Made by a program: the position numbers and the translations under genes
NCBI GenBank assembly: GCA_035295745.1
Contig: DATGIL010000065.1
Span: 1 to 64,000 of the forward strand
Length of the DNA: 64,000 nt
Direction of reading: 5' to 3'
Origin: JAIQFL01 sp035295745
GTDB lineage: Bacteria > Acidobacteriota > Terriglobia > Bryobacterales > Bryobacteraceae
The notes under the pieces: model-generated
Databases searched by the model: none
Seen by the model: the letters and a program-made list of their open reading frames with translations, nothing else
Told to the model about the DNA's origin: nothing
Shown: positions 35,801 to 44,695 of the stretch, piece by piece
How the letters are laid out: the number at the start of each line of letters is the position of its first letter
How positions within the stretch are numbered: the stretch's first letter is position 1

Positions 35801-37371
35801 TTCCCATAGATATCGACCGCAATCGCTCGGCCAAAGTCTTGGACCTCGCCGCCCACGAGGGTGGAATACACTAATGACGATCCCCCCGAGAGAGATGGAT
35901 CGACGACGGCAACGAACGCGTTTACAGTACCGGCCAGCTTACGTTGCAGAGCGCTGGACGTGGTTGGGAAAGTGCCACTAGCGGTGTCGCCCGTCAGGTA
36001 TGCTCGTCCGCTCATGTCAACTGCGATTCCATTAGCGCCTCCGACACCGTCGAATGCTGTTGCCTCCTGGTCGTCGGCGCCAAGGCATGTTGAATACAAC
36101 AGAGCTGTGCCGTTTGAATTAAGCTTGGTTACGAACGATGATCCGCTGCATCCGCTTTGAAATGAATTCGATGTGGTCGGAAAACCGTCTGATTGTGCCA
36201 AACCTGTTACGTAAGCTTCACCGCTCGCATCCACGGCGATTCCCCTTGCCCGATCGCCACCGGCGGGGTTCCCGAGATACGTCGAGTATTGAAGTCGGCC
36301 AAGGGCGTCGAGTTTGGTAACCACGGCGCTTGAGCAGTTTGCGGAACTCGGACAAGCGGGTTGGACCACCCCGGGTGTGATGGGGTAGCCAGATGCAAGG
36401 AGCGTGTATCCGGCCACGTAGGTATTGCCAGCCGGGTCTACGGCGATGGTTTGGCCGATATCGGCGCCTGGGCCGCCGACATAGGTTGCGAACAACAGCG
36501 TTGGATCAATCACGAGGGGACTCTCCTTGCGATACGAGCCCAATTGAAACGCGTATGCCAAGGTTCCCGAGATCTTGTAGCTGCCATGAACCGAAGTTCG
36601 GCTGCCACGATTCTCGGAGTAAACGCGCGGGGCGCTCTCCCGAAGAGAACCAAGAAGCGTCTGGACGATCAGAGAGCCATCAGTTGCGATATGTAACCCG
36701 TTTACCCCGGAGTAGCGTACGCCGATGCGCGACGGGTCGGAGCCGGGATGGACCACAAACTCCTGTTCAATGTCCCCACCATTCACGACGAACCGGATGT
36801 CGATGCCCGGCCAGACATTGCGATAAATCAATTGCGAATAACCCACCACACCGGTCTGCCAGTTCTTCCGATCGCTTCCAATAAAGTAGTTGTAGACGCC
36901 GGGTTGGGGGGCAGAAGCCTCGATCTTTGGCGATTCGAGTCCCTGTACGAAATCTTCGGAGAAGACCAATCTCTCGAACTTCTCACCGGGCGGCGGGAAC
37001 TGGCTCCCGACGCGGGGGGGAAGCAGCGCCGTCAGCCCGCCCATCGTCCCAGAATGGGAATTGACGGTTTTGGAGTGCTCGGTTGGGTGTACGACATCGA
37101 ACACGAGTCCCGTGCTCGTGAACCACAAGACCTTGCCGCCGCCCTTCGCTTGAAACTTTACCTGCGCGTCGAATTGGCCGCGATTCTCGATGAATGTGAG
37201 GTGGCGAGAATTGCCGCCAAGCATAGTGTTGGCTGGTGACGTGTGCTCCTCGGCGCGACGAAATTTGGAGGCCGATACCCGCTGAGCCAGTGAGTGCGAC
37301 GTCATCCCGCCGAAACCAAGCAAACTGAGGGCGACCAACTTCAGAACCGGATACTGAATTCGAGCTTCCAT
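32881..37371 (-). CDS. Giant secreted SBBP beta-propeller protein with IPT/TIG-like domain
   Basis: A 1496-aa exported protein. After the signal peptide (about 1-30) comes a DUF7948-like domain (LTFIENRGQFDAQVKFQAKG, GIDIRFVVNGGDIEQEFVVH), then a row of SBBP repeats of about 50-60 residues with the pattern LIYSTYLGGSGDDYAAGVAV, DVTGDAYVTGTTSS and FPITP. Next is an IPT/TIG-like segment (ITGIVPSFGGNAGTVSPQIV), a cysteine-rich stretch, and Ig-like domains towards the C-terminus. It is likely a cell-surface or matrix protein. It is transcribed with the PEP-CTERM gene and is divergent from the winged-helix/propeller regulator. Confidence 0.9.
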   Translation of the reverse strand: MEARIQYPVLKLVALSLLGFGGMTSHSLAQRVSASKFRRAEEHTSPANTMLGGNSRHLTFIENRGQFDAQVKFQAKGGGKVLWFTSTGLVFDVVHPTEHSKTVNSHSGTMGGLTALLPPRVGSQFPPPGEKFERLVFSEDFVQGLESPKIEASAPQPGVYNYFIGSDRKNWQTGVVGYSQLIYRNVWPGIDIRFVVNGGDIEQEFVVHPGSDPSRIGVRYSGVNGLHIATDGSLIVQTLLGSLRESAPRVYSENRGSRTSVHGSYKISGTLAYAFQLGSYRKESPLVIDPTLLFATYVGGPGADIGQTIAVDPAGNTYVAGYTLLASGYPITPGVVQPACPSSANCSSAVVTKLDALGRLQYSTYLGNPAGGDRARGIAVDASGEAYVTGLAQSDGFPTTSNSFQSGCSGSSFVTKLNSNGTALLYSTCLGADDQEATAFDGVGGANGIAVDMSGRAYLTGDTASGTFPTTSSALQRKLAGTVNAFVAVVDPSLSGGSSLVYSTLVGGEVQDFGRAIAVDIYGNAYITGNTFSSHFPVTPSAFQATDNQANCGTGAGNAQCSTGFVAKLNPNIAGPTGLIYASYLGGNVGNTGGSASVGDYGYAIAVDSSGNAHVAGNTNSLNFPTTAGSFQSSSTCSTAGFLAKLNAGGSALIFSTLIFGTGPGSCLVGVSGIALDSSNDAYLVGTTGSRSFPVTPNAFQSAFHGVSYDAFLTELNASGSSLIYSTYLGGSGDDYAAGVAVDVTGDAYVTGTTSSIDFPITPFAFQPVYGGNGGDCNFTPCGDIFVTKFPLGAPGGLSITGIVPSFGGNAGTVSPQIVGSGFHAGVIAHLNCGGQSVVGANVSVGPGGRLLNTTFDLTVASAGPCNVVVTNPDGTLVTLPQAFTVQQGGAPNIRLYLTGLEVRKVPVEVSLGPADAVELVTVSNTGSIDSTGGIVSLPLSPPFTLTSSSPPGFGKPGDEFDVHSSAPTAPGGSQTFTTTAAAQVATACNNPPLGAQVCINSAPSTDWTQFESCLANTNTFGVGTACYFAARTCQGTCAAAETPLGIALCVTDCLLGGAACGVPAWPGIKSCLANSQTPGPQICLSDQLPCAEPADPNYLIGPSGIGNQHWIAGVTALTYEISFSNEPTAPVPAQQVIVTQPLGASVNLATLALPLISIPNGSINIQVLIPPGSFNPAAGINEFMTNVDLRPTESLLVNVEAKLDLTTQTLTWTFKSIDPTTGLPPFNPLVGFLPPGAGANVSFSVTPKPGIANGTQVSDQATVVFDGQTPMSTQTWVNTIDNKPPVSRVAALPVASTCPSFRIGWSGNDLGSGLQGFTVYVSDNGGAFTSWLSNTTATAGTFSGSVGHTYAFYTIATDLTGNVEAVKTFPEASTTLTATGPCGPPSLSAQVLSVAQSGTTVTASLQLTNNGLTAAQAVNINQITLRTLSGIGTVTLSGPTLPLAVGSLAIGASTTVPFTFNVPNTVTRFSATEGGTIQDASGNGYSFSIAQTIIP

Positions 37372-37598
37372 CTTCGCCTTCCTCTTCCGCGAACGATCCC
37401 CTTCCTGAGCTCCCCGGATGTAGCGATGGGCAATTCCAAGGATGGTTCGACACGCAGGGCGGTCATGGCGCTGCCCAAATGCCGAGAGGGGATCTATCGA
37501 ACTGCCGACCGATTGACGATAATAGACTCACCGGTGCACCGACAATAGAGAAACGATGAAATCGTCGATGAAGAAGTTCTGAAGTTCTCAAGACACTG

Positions 37599-39689
37599 AT
37601 GCCAAAGATTTTGCTTCGGTTTGGACCGTTTGAAGCCGACTCTCAAAAGCGAACTCTTCGCCGCGATGGAAAGGTCGTGGCACTGACGCCGAGGGAGTTC
37701 GATACCCTCCTCGTGCTTCTGGAGCATCCGGGAGAGATCGTTGCCAAAGATGTGATGGTCAATCAGATCTGGAGGGGGCTGGCGGTCTCCGAAGGAAATC
37801 TGGCGCGGCAGGTCAAGAATCTCCGACAGAAGCTGGAACCGGAAGGAGATTTGCTGATCCGAAACTTCCCCCGCCAGGGATACTCGATCGAATCTGTGAC
37901 GGTGGTTCAAGTCGACGATCCAGACGCCAGCATGGCTGACTTCCAGGCTGTTCAGGATTCCTCTCCGAAACCGTTCGCCAGAAAATGGGTCGGTGCATCC
38001 CTCGCAACAATTGTTCTCGGTTTCCTAACGGTCCTCCTGTATCCGAGAGCATTGCCCGTGAATCCTCGGATTCTGCGTTCCGTCCAGTTGACCAAAGACG
38101 GCACTCCTAAGCGAGGTCCCGTTTTGCTGGGTGGCGGGAGGCTTTGGTTCGAGGAGTTGATCGATGGCGAATGGACGGTTGTGAGCATCCCGGAAGCGGG
38201 CGGGGACGCCATCCCCCTGAAACTTCCTTCCAAAGGAGTCGACCTTTTCGACACCACTGCCGAAGGCGGGACACTCCTTCTCGGATTGACGGATAAAGGT
38301 CGCAGAAGCATTTGGGCCTGGCAGGTCTCAACCGGGTCTTCCTGGTCGCTCGGCGAATTATCAGGCGACGCGGCGTGGGCACCGGACGGCCATACACTGG
38401 CGGCGGGCGTAAACAACAAATTGCTGGTTTTGGGCGGCGATCGACTCCTAGGGACTTCAACGATCTCGCACGATAGCCGCATCGCCAACCCGCGATGGAC
38501 ACCCGATGGACGGCATGTCACATTCGATCTGACCGAAGCCAAGACCGGCTTGATTTCGATTTGGCAGTCGGACCAGCTTGGGAGAAATGCCGAGCCAATT
38601 CGCTCGGTTGTCGGTTCCGGCCAAGATCAGTCCCACGGACGCTGGACGAGGGATGGATTGTACTTATTGTATGAAGCCGGCTCAACTGAAAATCACGATC
38701 TGTGGGCTGCCCCGAATACCAATACTCGGTGGCCTTCGAGCACACCCGCGGTGCGCCTGACCCACGGGCCACTGAATTGGACCTGGCCAACGCCAGGTAT
38801 CACACATAAGGATATTTTTGCTTTGGGTGAAATGATCGGAGCGGAGCTGGTTCGATTTGATCGTCGTACTTCAACATGGCCCCCGTACTTGAAGGGCATA
38901 TCGGTGTTCCCGGCTTATGAGTTGGATTTCTCCAGTGATGGGAGGTGGTTCGCATATATCCGATACCCGGAGCACACTCTCTGGAAAGCCACGATTGACG
39001 GCTCGGAGCAGTTTCAACTGACCTCAGCTGCTTTCGAAGCTCATCAACCTCATTGGTCTCCCGACGGAAAGGAGATCGCTTACATGGCTAAGTGGGGTGA
39101 CGGACGTTGGAGAATCTTCACTGTGTCCTCGATCGGTGGTCCGTCTGTCCCCCTATCTTCAGGCCTAGAAGGTGCTGAAGATCAGGGAGTTCCGACGTGG
39201 TCGAAAGACGGAAAGTTTATCGTCTACGGCGATAGGCTATTTGGCGGGAGTACGGCGATGAAGATCCATTTGTTCGATCGGCTGACGTCTCACACCAGCG
39301 TGCTGAAAGGGTCGGATGGCTTGTGGACACCAAGGTGGTCTCCGAACGGCAACTACATCAGTGCTCTGCGCCAAGATTCGACAGGCCTGATGGTCTTCGG
39401 GCCAGGGGTGTCGGCTAACTGGAGGCAGATCGTACGAGGCAACGCGATCGACAATTCAGTGTGGTCGAGGGATTCCAAGTACATCTATTTCACAGGACGA
39501 ATCGATTCAGATCGACTACAGGTATTTCGTGTCCGCATCCCGGGCGGCTTAGTGGAAAATATTGCCGATATTGAGGCCTTTCCGCTCCCTGGGGAACAGT
39601 GGTTTGGCGTCGCCCCGGACGGCTCGCCACTGGGCATCAGGAGCGTTCGCCACCAGGAACTTTATTACCTCGAGAGTACGCTCCGATGA
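37599..39689 (+). CDS. Winged-helix (OmpR/CadC-type) transmembrane regulator with PD40 propeller
   Basis: A 696-aa one-component regulator. Residues 1-100 are an OmpR-type winged helix (ALTPREFDTLLVLLEHPGEI, VSEGNLARQVKNLRQKLEPE, LIRNFPRQGYSIE). One membrane helix follows at about 129-148 (WVGASLATIVLGFLTVLLYP). The rest is a periplasmic PD40/TolB propeller (WTRDGLYLLYEAGS, WSPDGKEIAYMAKWGDGRWR, WSKDGKFIVYGDRLF). This architecture is frequent in Solibacter-like genomes. DNA binding from the membrane in response to a periplasmic signal is inferred from CadC. The divergent SBBP gene across 227 bases is a plausible target. Confidence 0.9.
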   Translation: MPKILLRFGPFEADSQKRTLRRDGKVVALTPREFDTLLVLLEHPGEIVAKDVMVNQIWRGLAVSEGNLARQVKNLRQKLEPEGDLLIRNFPRQGYSIESVTVVQVDDPDASMADFQAVQDSSPKPFARKWVGASLATIVLGFLTVLLYPRALPVNPRILRSVQLTKDGTPKRGPVLLGGGRLWFEELIDGEWTVVSIPEAGGDAIPLKLPSKGVDLFDTTAEGGTLLLGLTDKGRRSIWAWQVSTGSSWSLGELSGDAAWAPDGHTLAAGVNNKLLVLGGDRLLGTSTISHDSRIANPRWTPDGRHVTFDLTEAKTGLISIWQSDQLGRNAEPIRSVVGSGQDQSHGRWTRDGLYLLYEAGSTENHDLWAAPNTNTRWPSSTPAVRLTHGPLNWTWPTPGITHKDIFALGEMIGAELVRFDRRTSTWPPYLKGISVFPAYELDFSSDGRWFAYIRYPEHTLWKATIDGSEQFQLTSAAFEAHQPHWSPDGKEIAYMAKWGDGRWRIFTVSSIGGPSVPLSSGLEGAEDQGVPTWSKDGKFIVYGDRLFGGSTAMKIHLFDRLTSHTSVLKGSDGLWTPRWSPNGNYISALRQDSTGLMVFGPGVSANWRQIVRGNAIDNSVWSRDSKYIYFTGRIDSDRLQVFRVRIPGGLVENIADIEAFPLPGEQWFGVAPDGSPLGIRSVRHQELYYLESTLR

Positions 39690-40046
39690 CGAGGTCCCAA
39701 CTTTAGGAAATGGCGTTCCATCACCGGTTGCCACATTCATGTACCCCAGCGCTCTCGGCACAGCGGATGTCCCGCTCACGCACATGATCCGTTTCCTTCT
39801 TCCGCGATCCGGTACGTGCGCGTCGCCGCTGTGCCCTCTGCTCACCTGCGCATCTGCGATGAATACATGCTCGCCGCGTTGACAGTGACGCCCGCCATGT
39901 GGCAGCCTACATCCAGTGCGCCCTGGGGCGCCTCCTTTCCGCGGCAAGGGAGCTTGCTCCCACCCACGTCTCCATTCACTGAATCCGGACCTTTTTTCCG
40001 GCCCTGAGCTAAGCGGAACCTGGGCAACAACGGAAGGAAGGTTTTG
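39690..40046. other. Intergenic region without a recognised gene
   Basis: 357 bases between two plus-strand genes. Short open stretches exist on both strands, but none has a ribosome site, recognisable domain or consistent pattern. AAGGAAGG just before 40047 is the ribosome site of the ankyrin gene. Confidence 0.5.
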
Positions 40047-43000
40047 ATGCAGCGAAAGCTCACCTCGGCCACCACTCTCGACAACCTGAGAAAAGAAGCC
40101 AAGCGCTGGCTGAAAGCCTTGCGCGACCATGATGCGGAAGCGCGCGAGCGTTTCCAAACGGCATTTCCCAACGGTCCCGCTCAACCCGCACTTCGCGATG
40201 TGCAGCACGCACTCGCGCGCGAATACGCGTTCCTCAGTTGGACCGACCTGAGACGAGCGCTCGAAACACGATCGCCGCAACCCGCCGCAAGCCAAGCGGC
40301 CGCGGAGTCGATAGTCACGCGATTCCTCGAGTACGCCTGCCCCGATCACCACGTCCGCAGCAGACCCGCGCATGAGATGGCGCGCCACGCCGCCATGCGC
40401 ATTCTGGAACAGAATCCGCAGATCGCTCGCGACAACATCTACACGGCGGTGGTTTGCGGCGAGATCGATGAGGTCGAGCGTCTGCTGCGCGAGCGGCCGG
40501 AGTTGGCAAATGCGCGGCACGCCGCCACTGGTCCCGATCGCTCGGGCAGCGGAAGCAGCTACGATTTCCTGGGTGACTTCGGCAGCAAGCCGTGGGAGCC
40601 GCTCCTGTATCTCAGCTTCACGCGTCTGCCCTTGCCCAAAACGAATGACAATGCAGTCGCCATCGCACGTCTCCTCCTCGATCATGGAGCCGATCCGAAA
40701 GCGTCGTTTCCGGCGGGCGACAGCGGCTACACTCCGCTCGTCGGTGTCATCGGTGAGGGCGAAGAGGATCGCCCGCCGCATCCGCGCCGTGACGAATTGG
40801 CCCGCCTGCTGCTGGAGCACGGTGCCAATCCTTACGACGGACAGGTCATCTACAACATCCATTTTCACGGAAAGATCCTGTGGTGGATGCAGTTGATGCA
40901 CGAGTTCACGGTGCGCGCGGGGCGAGGCGCCGATTGGGACGATCCCGAGTGGCACATGCTCGACATGGGTGGTTATGGCTCAGGCGCGCGCTGGCACGTG
41001 CGCATCGCCATCGAAAAGAACGACCTGGAACTCGCGGAGTGGTGCCTGTCTCACGGCGCAAATCCAGACGCTGCTCCGGAGAGCGATCAGCGATTTCCGC
41101 AGCGCAGCCTGTACGAACATGCCGTGCGCCAGGGCCGCATGGAGATCGCCGAACTCCTGGTGCGCCACGGGGCCCCGCGGCAAGCCATTGCGCTGGACGA
41201 CGAAACGCAGTTGATCGCTGCCAGCATGCGGCTCGATCGCGAAGAGGCCGGCCGCATCCTGGCGCGACATCCCGAATTCCTGAACTCCACCAAGCCGATC
41301 TTCGCCGCCGCGCGAGAGGACCGCGCCGACGTGGTGGGGTTGCTGCTTGACCTCGGGACACCGATCGAAGTGCAGGACGAGAAGGAACAACGGGCATTGC
41401 ATGTGGCCGCGTGGAACGACTCCGTTCGAGTGGCGGAACTGCTCATTTCGCGCGGCGCCGAGATCGATCCCTACGAAACTAACTGGGGTAACACGCCGCT
41501 CGATTTCGCGGTGTATGGCGAGCATACGCGGATGATCGAACTGCTGCGGCGCCACAGCCGCGATGTCTGGAACCTGACGCGCATCGGCGATTTCGATCGG
41601 CTCCGGGAGGTCATCCCGGCGGATCCCCGGCTAGCCAAGGTCACGTGGCAGACCACACCGCTCTTTTGGTTACCGGAAGACGAGAGCAAAGCGCTGGCGA
41701 TCGCGAAGCTGTTCCTGGAACACGGCGCCGACGCGGCCTTTCGCAATCAGAAAGACGGGACGACGGCGGCGGAAATCGCGCGCAAGCGGGGAATGCGCGA
41801 GGTCGCGGCGCTGCTCGAAGAGGCCACTGGCGGTGACGCTGCCGGGAATGCACGCGGAGAGCAGTTGCTTGCCACCTACGATCAACTCGCGCACGATCTG
41901 CTCGCCGTCAACCTGTCGGATGACGCCGAGGCGTTGGAGCGCCTGAACCGCCATTTCAACCGGATCCACTCGTTTGAATTCGTCCGATCGAGCATTCGGG
42001 AGCGCGTGGGCGAACTGAATCTGGAGGAGGCTCGCGATCTGATCGCTCGTCAATCGGGATTCTCAGATTGGGCAGCGTTTCTGAAATCGCTGGCTCCGGC
42101 AAAGCGGGCAGCCAACGATCACGAACAGGCGGCCCAGGATTTCGTGAAAGCCTACGAGCGCGACGAGCAAGCCCTCGAGCGGCTCAACGTTTATTATGGC
42201 CGCGCGTTCACGATGGAGGACGTGCGCGCGGAGATCTGGCGGCGGATCTATGCCTTCCGGCAGCGATCCTGGCGGGGTGAAAAGAACTTCCTGCTGCTGG
42301 ACGAAGCGCAATGGATCGTGGCACAGGACGCCGGCTTCAGCAACTGGGACGCGCTGATCAAGGCCACTGAAGCGGGTGCGCCGCCACCGGGCACAGCTTA
42401 CGTGATCGACAGCAAGGAGAACCGCATCGGCCCGCGACGACGCATGAGCGATGCGGATTGGAACGATCTGATCGCCGTCGCCAAGGAGCAGCGCATTACA
42501 GGCATCGGCGCGAACGGACTGATGACCGATGGGGCGATGGCGCGGATCGCCTCGCTCGAACATGTCACGGCGGTCAGCCTGAGCGGGTCGCGCGAACTTA
42601 CCGACGACGGCCTGCTGCAACTGGCTCGCATGCCGCAGTTGGAATCCCTGGAATTGAGCGAATACCCGGGGGGCCGGCTCACCGACCGCGGGCTGGAGGT
42701 GCTTCGGCATCTGCCGAACCTGCGGACGTTCGAAATGACGTGGCAAGCGGGGATCACGGACGCCGGGGTTGCGAATCTGCGATTCTGCGACCGGCTGGAG
42801 TTCGTGAATCTGATGGGCTCGCCGACCGGTGACGGCGCCATCGAAGCGCTGCAGGGCAAGCCCAATCTCCACCGCTTCAGTAGCGGCAGGTTGGTTACCG
42901 ACGCCGGCCTGCCGTTTCTGCAGAACTTCCCCAAGCTAAAGAAGTGGGAAGGCGGAGGCGAGAAGGCGGCACGACTGCTGCTTGATGGGCCGTTCACCAA

Positions 43001-43781
43001 TCAGGGACTGGCCAGTCTGGCCGGACTCGAAGGCATCGCGGATCTGGATCTGTTTTGGCACGTGGACCAGATCACGGCGGACGGTTTCGCGCATCTGGTG
43101 AACATGCCGAATCTCATGGCGTTGGGCTGCGACGGCGAACTGAGCAGCGATGCCGCGATGCATCATATCGCCGCGATTCCTCGACTCCAGCGCCTGCGAG
43201 CGCAGGAGAGTGTTGCCACGGACGATGGCTTCGTTTCCTTAAGCCAATCCAAGACCCTGCAGCGCCTCTGGGGCCGCGTCTGTCCGAACTTCGGGAGCCG
43301 CGGATTCCTCGCGTTCTCGCAGATGCCAACGCTACAGGTGCTCGGCGTGGGTTGCGCGAATGTAGATGACGAAGCGCTGTCGAAGCTGCCGGACTTCCCT
43401 GCCCTGCGCGAACTCACGCCGATCGGCTTTACGGACCCTGGTTTCCGGCACGTGGGGCGCTGCCCGCGCCTGGAACGCCTGACCTGCATGTACTGCCGGG
43501 AGACTACGGATGCGGCCACGGAGCACATCGCGGGGCTCAAGATCAGTTACTACTATGCCGGCCTGACGAAAATCACAGATCGCAGCCTCGAGGTCCTGGG
43601 CAAAATGCCGTCGCTGGAGCAGATCGAACTATACGAATGCCAGGGTGTGACGGACGCCGGTCTGGTGTTCCTGAAGGACCTGCCGAGACTGCGCGAAGTG
43701 CACTTCGACGGTTCGAAGGGCGTGACGCTTCAGGGCACGAAGGTGTTTCCGGGGCGCGTTCGAGTGTATCATTCCACTTGA
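40047..43781 (+). CDS. Ankyrin and leucine-rich repeat protein with a triplicated helical module
   Basis: A 1244-aa cytosolic protein. GGAAGGA lies eight bases before the ATG at 40047, so it is preferred over the adjacent TTG. Order: a helical module (EARERFQTAF ... REYAFLSWTDL, about 25-70), ankyrin repeats (AIARLLLDHGADPKASF, VAELLISRGAEIDPYE, KLFLEHGADAAFRNQKDGTT) to about 600, then two further copies of the first module (ending SGFSDWAAFLKS and AGFSNWDALIKA), then leucine-rich repeats from about 795 (LTDDGLLQLARMPQLESLEL, GVTDAGLVFLKDLPRLREVH). Both repeat types are protein-binding. The stop overlaps the next start (TGATG). Confidence 0.88.
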   Translation: MQRKLTSATTLDNLRKEAKRWLKALRDHDAEARERFQTAFPNGPAQPALRDVQHALAREYAFLSWTDLRRALETRSPQPAASQAAAESIVTRFLEYACPDHHVRSRPAHEMARHAAMRILEQNPQIARDNIYTAVVCGEIDEVERLLRERPELANARHAATGPDRSGSGSSYDFLGDFGSKPWEPLLYLSFTRLPLPKTNDNAVAIARLLLDHGADPKASFPAGDSGYTPLVGVIGEGEEDRPPHPRRDELARLLLEHGANPYDGQVIYNIHFHGKILWWMQLMHEFTVRAGRGADWDDPEWHMLDMGGYGSGARWHVRIAIEKNDLELAEWCLSHGANPDAAPESDQRFPQRSLYEHAVRQGRMEIAELLVRHGAPRQAIALDDETQLIAASMRLDREEAGRILARHPEFLNSTKPIFAAAREDRADVVGLLLDLGTPIEVQDEKEQRALHVAAWNDSVRVAELLISRGAEIDPYETNWGNTPLDFAVYGEHTRMIELLRRHSRDVWNLTRIGDFDRLREVIPADPRLAKVTWQTTPLFWLPEDESKALAIAKLFLEHGADAAFRNQKDGTTAAEIARKRGMREVAALLEEATGGDAAGNARGEQLLATYDQLAHDLLAVNLSDDAEALERLNRHFNRIHSFEFVRSSIRERVGELNLEEARDLIARQSGFSDWAAFLKSLAPAKRAANDHEQAAQDFVKAYERDEQALERLNVYYGRAFTMEDVRAEIWRRIYAFRQRSWRGEKNFLLLDEAQWIVAQDAGFSNWDALIKATEAGAPPPGTAYVIDSKENRIGPRRRMSDADWNDLIAVAKEQRITGIGANGLMTDGAMARIASLEHVTAVSLSGSRELTDDGLLQLARMPQLESLELSEYPGGRLTDRGLEVLRHLPNLRTFEMTWQAGITDAGVANLRFCDRLEFVNLMGSPTGDGAIEALQGKPNLHRFSSGRLVTDAGLPFLQNFPKLKKWEGGGEKAARLLLDGPFTNQGLASLAGLEGIADLDLFWHVDQITADGFAHLVNMPNLMALGCDGELSSDAAMHHIAAIPRLQRLRAQESVATDDGFVSLSQSKTLQRLWGRVCPNFGSRGFLAFSQMPTLQVLGVGCANVDDEALSKLPDFPALRELTPIGFTDPGFRHVGRCPRLERLTCMYCRETTDAATEHIAGLKISYYYAGLTKITDRSLEVLGKMPSLEQIELYECQGVTDAGLVFLKDLPRLREVHFDGSKGVTLQGTKVFPGRVRVYHST

Positions 43782-44695
43782 TGCTCGATCGCAGGGCTTT
43801 TCTCCAATTGGCGGCGGCGTCCGCAACCGCGCTGCCGTCGCCGGCCGCTTCCTCCGGCATGTATGTGTCGCTGAATGGCAGCCTGGTGGGTAACAAGGTG
43901 ACGTGGCCCGAATTCGTGCGGCTGGCTGCCAAAGTAGGGTACGGCGGCGCCGACTTCAATCTCGCGGCGGCGATGAAGGAAGGGCTGGAGCCGACCAGCA
44001 AGCTCTACGCACAAACCAAGCTGCGCGTGGGCTTCGCCACGTTGCCGGTGAATGCTGTGCGCGATGAGAGTACCTTCAAGACCGGCATGGCGGGCTTAGA
44101 CGCAGCCGCGAAGTTCGCCGCGTCCGCTGGGTGCCAACGCATGACAGTAGTGGTGCCGGCGGCTAGCGCCACGCCCAAACCGGAGTTTCGAACCTTGCTG
44201 AAGGCCCGCTTGACGGAAGCCGCCAAGGTGCTGGCGGCCCACAATATTCGCCTGGGCTTCGAGTTTCTGGGCCCCATGCAGTTCCGGCTGCGCCCGTTGA
44301 CGGAATTCATTTGGCGCATGAAGGAAATGCTCGCGTTCGCCAAGGAGTGCGGGCCGAACGTGGGATTGACCGTGGATGCCTGGCACTGGTATCACGCCAA
44401 TGCGACGGTTGCCGACATCGTCGCGGCGGGGAAATCCAGCATCGTGAACGTGCACGTGTCGGATGCCGCGAAACTGGCGCCGCTTGATGTGCACGACAAC
44501 GAGCGCCTGATGCCGGGAGAAGGTGTGATCCCGTTGGTAGACTTTTTCCGCGCCTTGCAGCAGATCGGATACGAGGACGGCATCAGCCCCGAGCCTCTCG
44601 GACGGATTCCACCAGAAATGTCTGCAGAGGCGGGCGCACGGCTGGGACTTGAAACTACACTCGCCGTCATGCGGAAGTCAGGCGTGATCGGCTGA
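43781..44695 (+). CDS. Sugar phosphate isomerase/epimerase-like TIM barrel protein
   Basis: A 304-aa protein of the AP endonuclease 2/xylose isomerase-like TIM barrel family. The N-terminus DRRAFLQLAAASATALPSPA looks like an export signal. Barrel landmarks are RLAAKVGYGGADF, IRLGFEFLGPMQ, VGLTVDAWHWYHANA, VNVHVSDA and GIPLVDFF-like GVIPLVDFFRALQQIGYEDG. Probable metal ligands are the Glu of FEFLG, the Asp of TVDAWH and the His of NVHVSD. The substrate is unknown. It starts within the stop of the ankyrin/LRR gene, so the two are translationally coupled. The 3' end overlaps the convergent DUF3999 gene by 18 bases. Confidence 0.85.
   Translation: MLDRRAFLQLAAASATALPSPAASSGMYVSLNGSLVGNKVTWPEFVRLAAKVGYGGADFNLAAAMKEGLEPTSKLYAQTKLRVGFATLPVNAVRDESTFKTGMAGLDAAAKFAASAGCQRMTVVVPAASATPKPEFRTLLKARLTEAAKVLAAHNIRLGFEFLGPMQFRLRPLTEFIWRMKEMLAFAKECGPNVGLTVDAWHWYHANATVADIVAAGKSSIVNVHVSDAAKLAPLDVHDNERLMPGEGVIPLVDFFRALQQIGYEDGISPEPLGRIPPEMSAEAGARLGLETTLAVMRKSGVIG

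Noticed and set aside
39549..40955. A 468-codon minus-strand frame overlapping the ends of two plus-strand genes
   Set aside because: It crosses two well-supported genes and shows no domain or signal.
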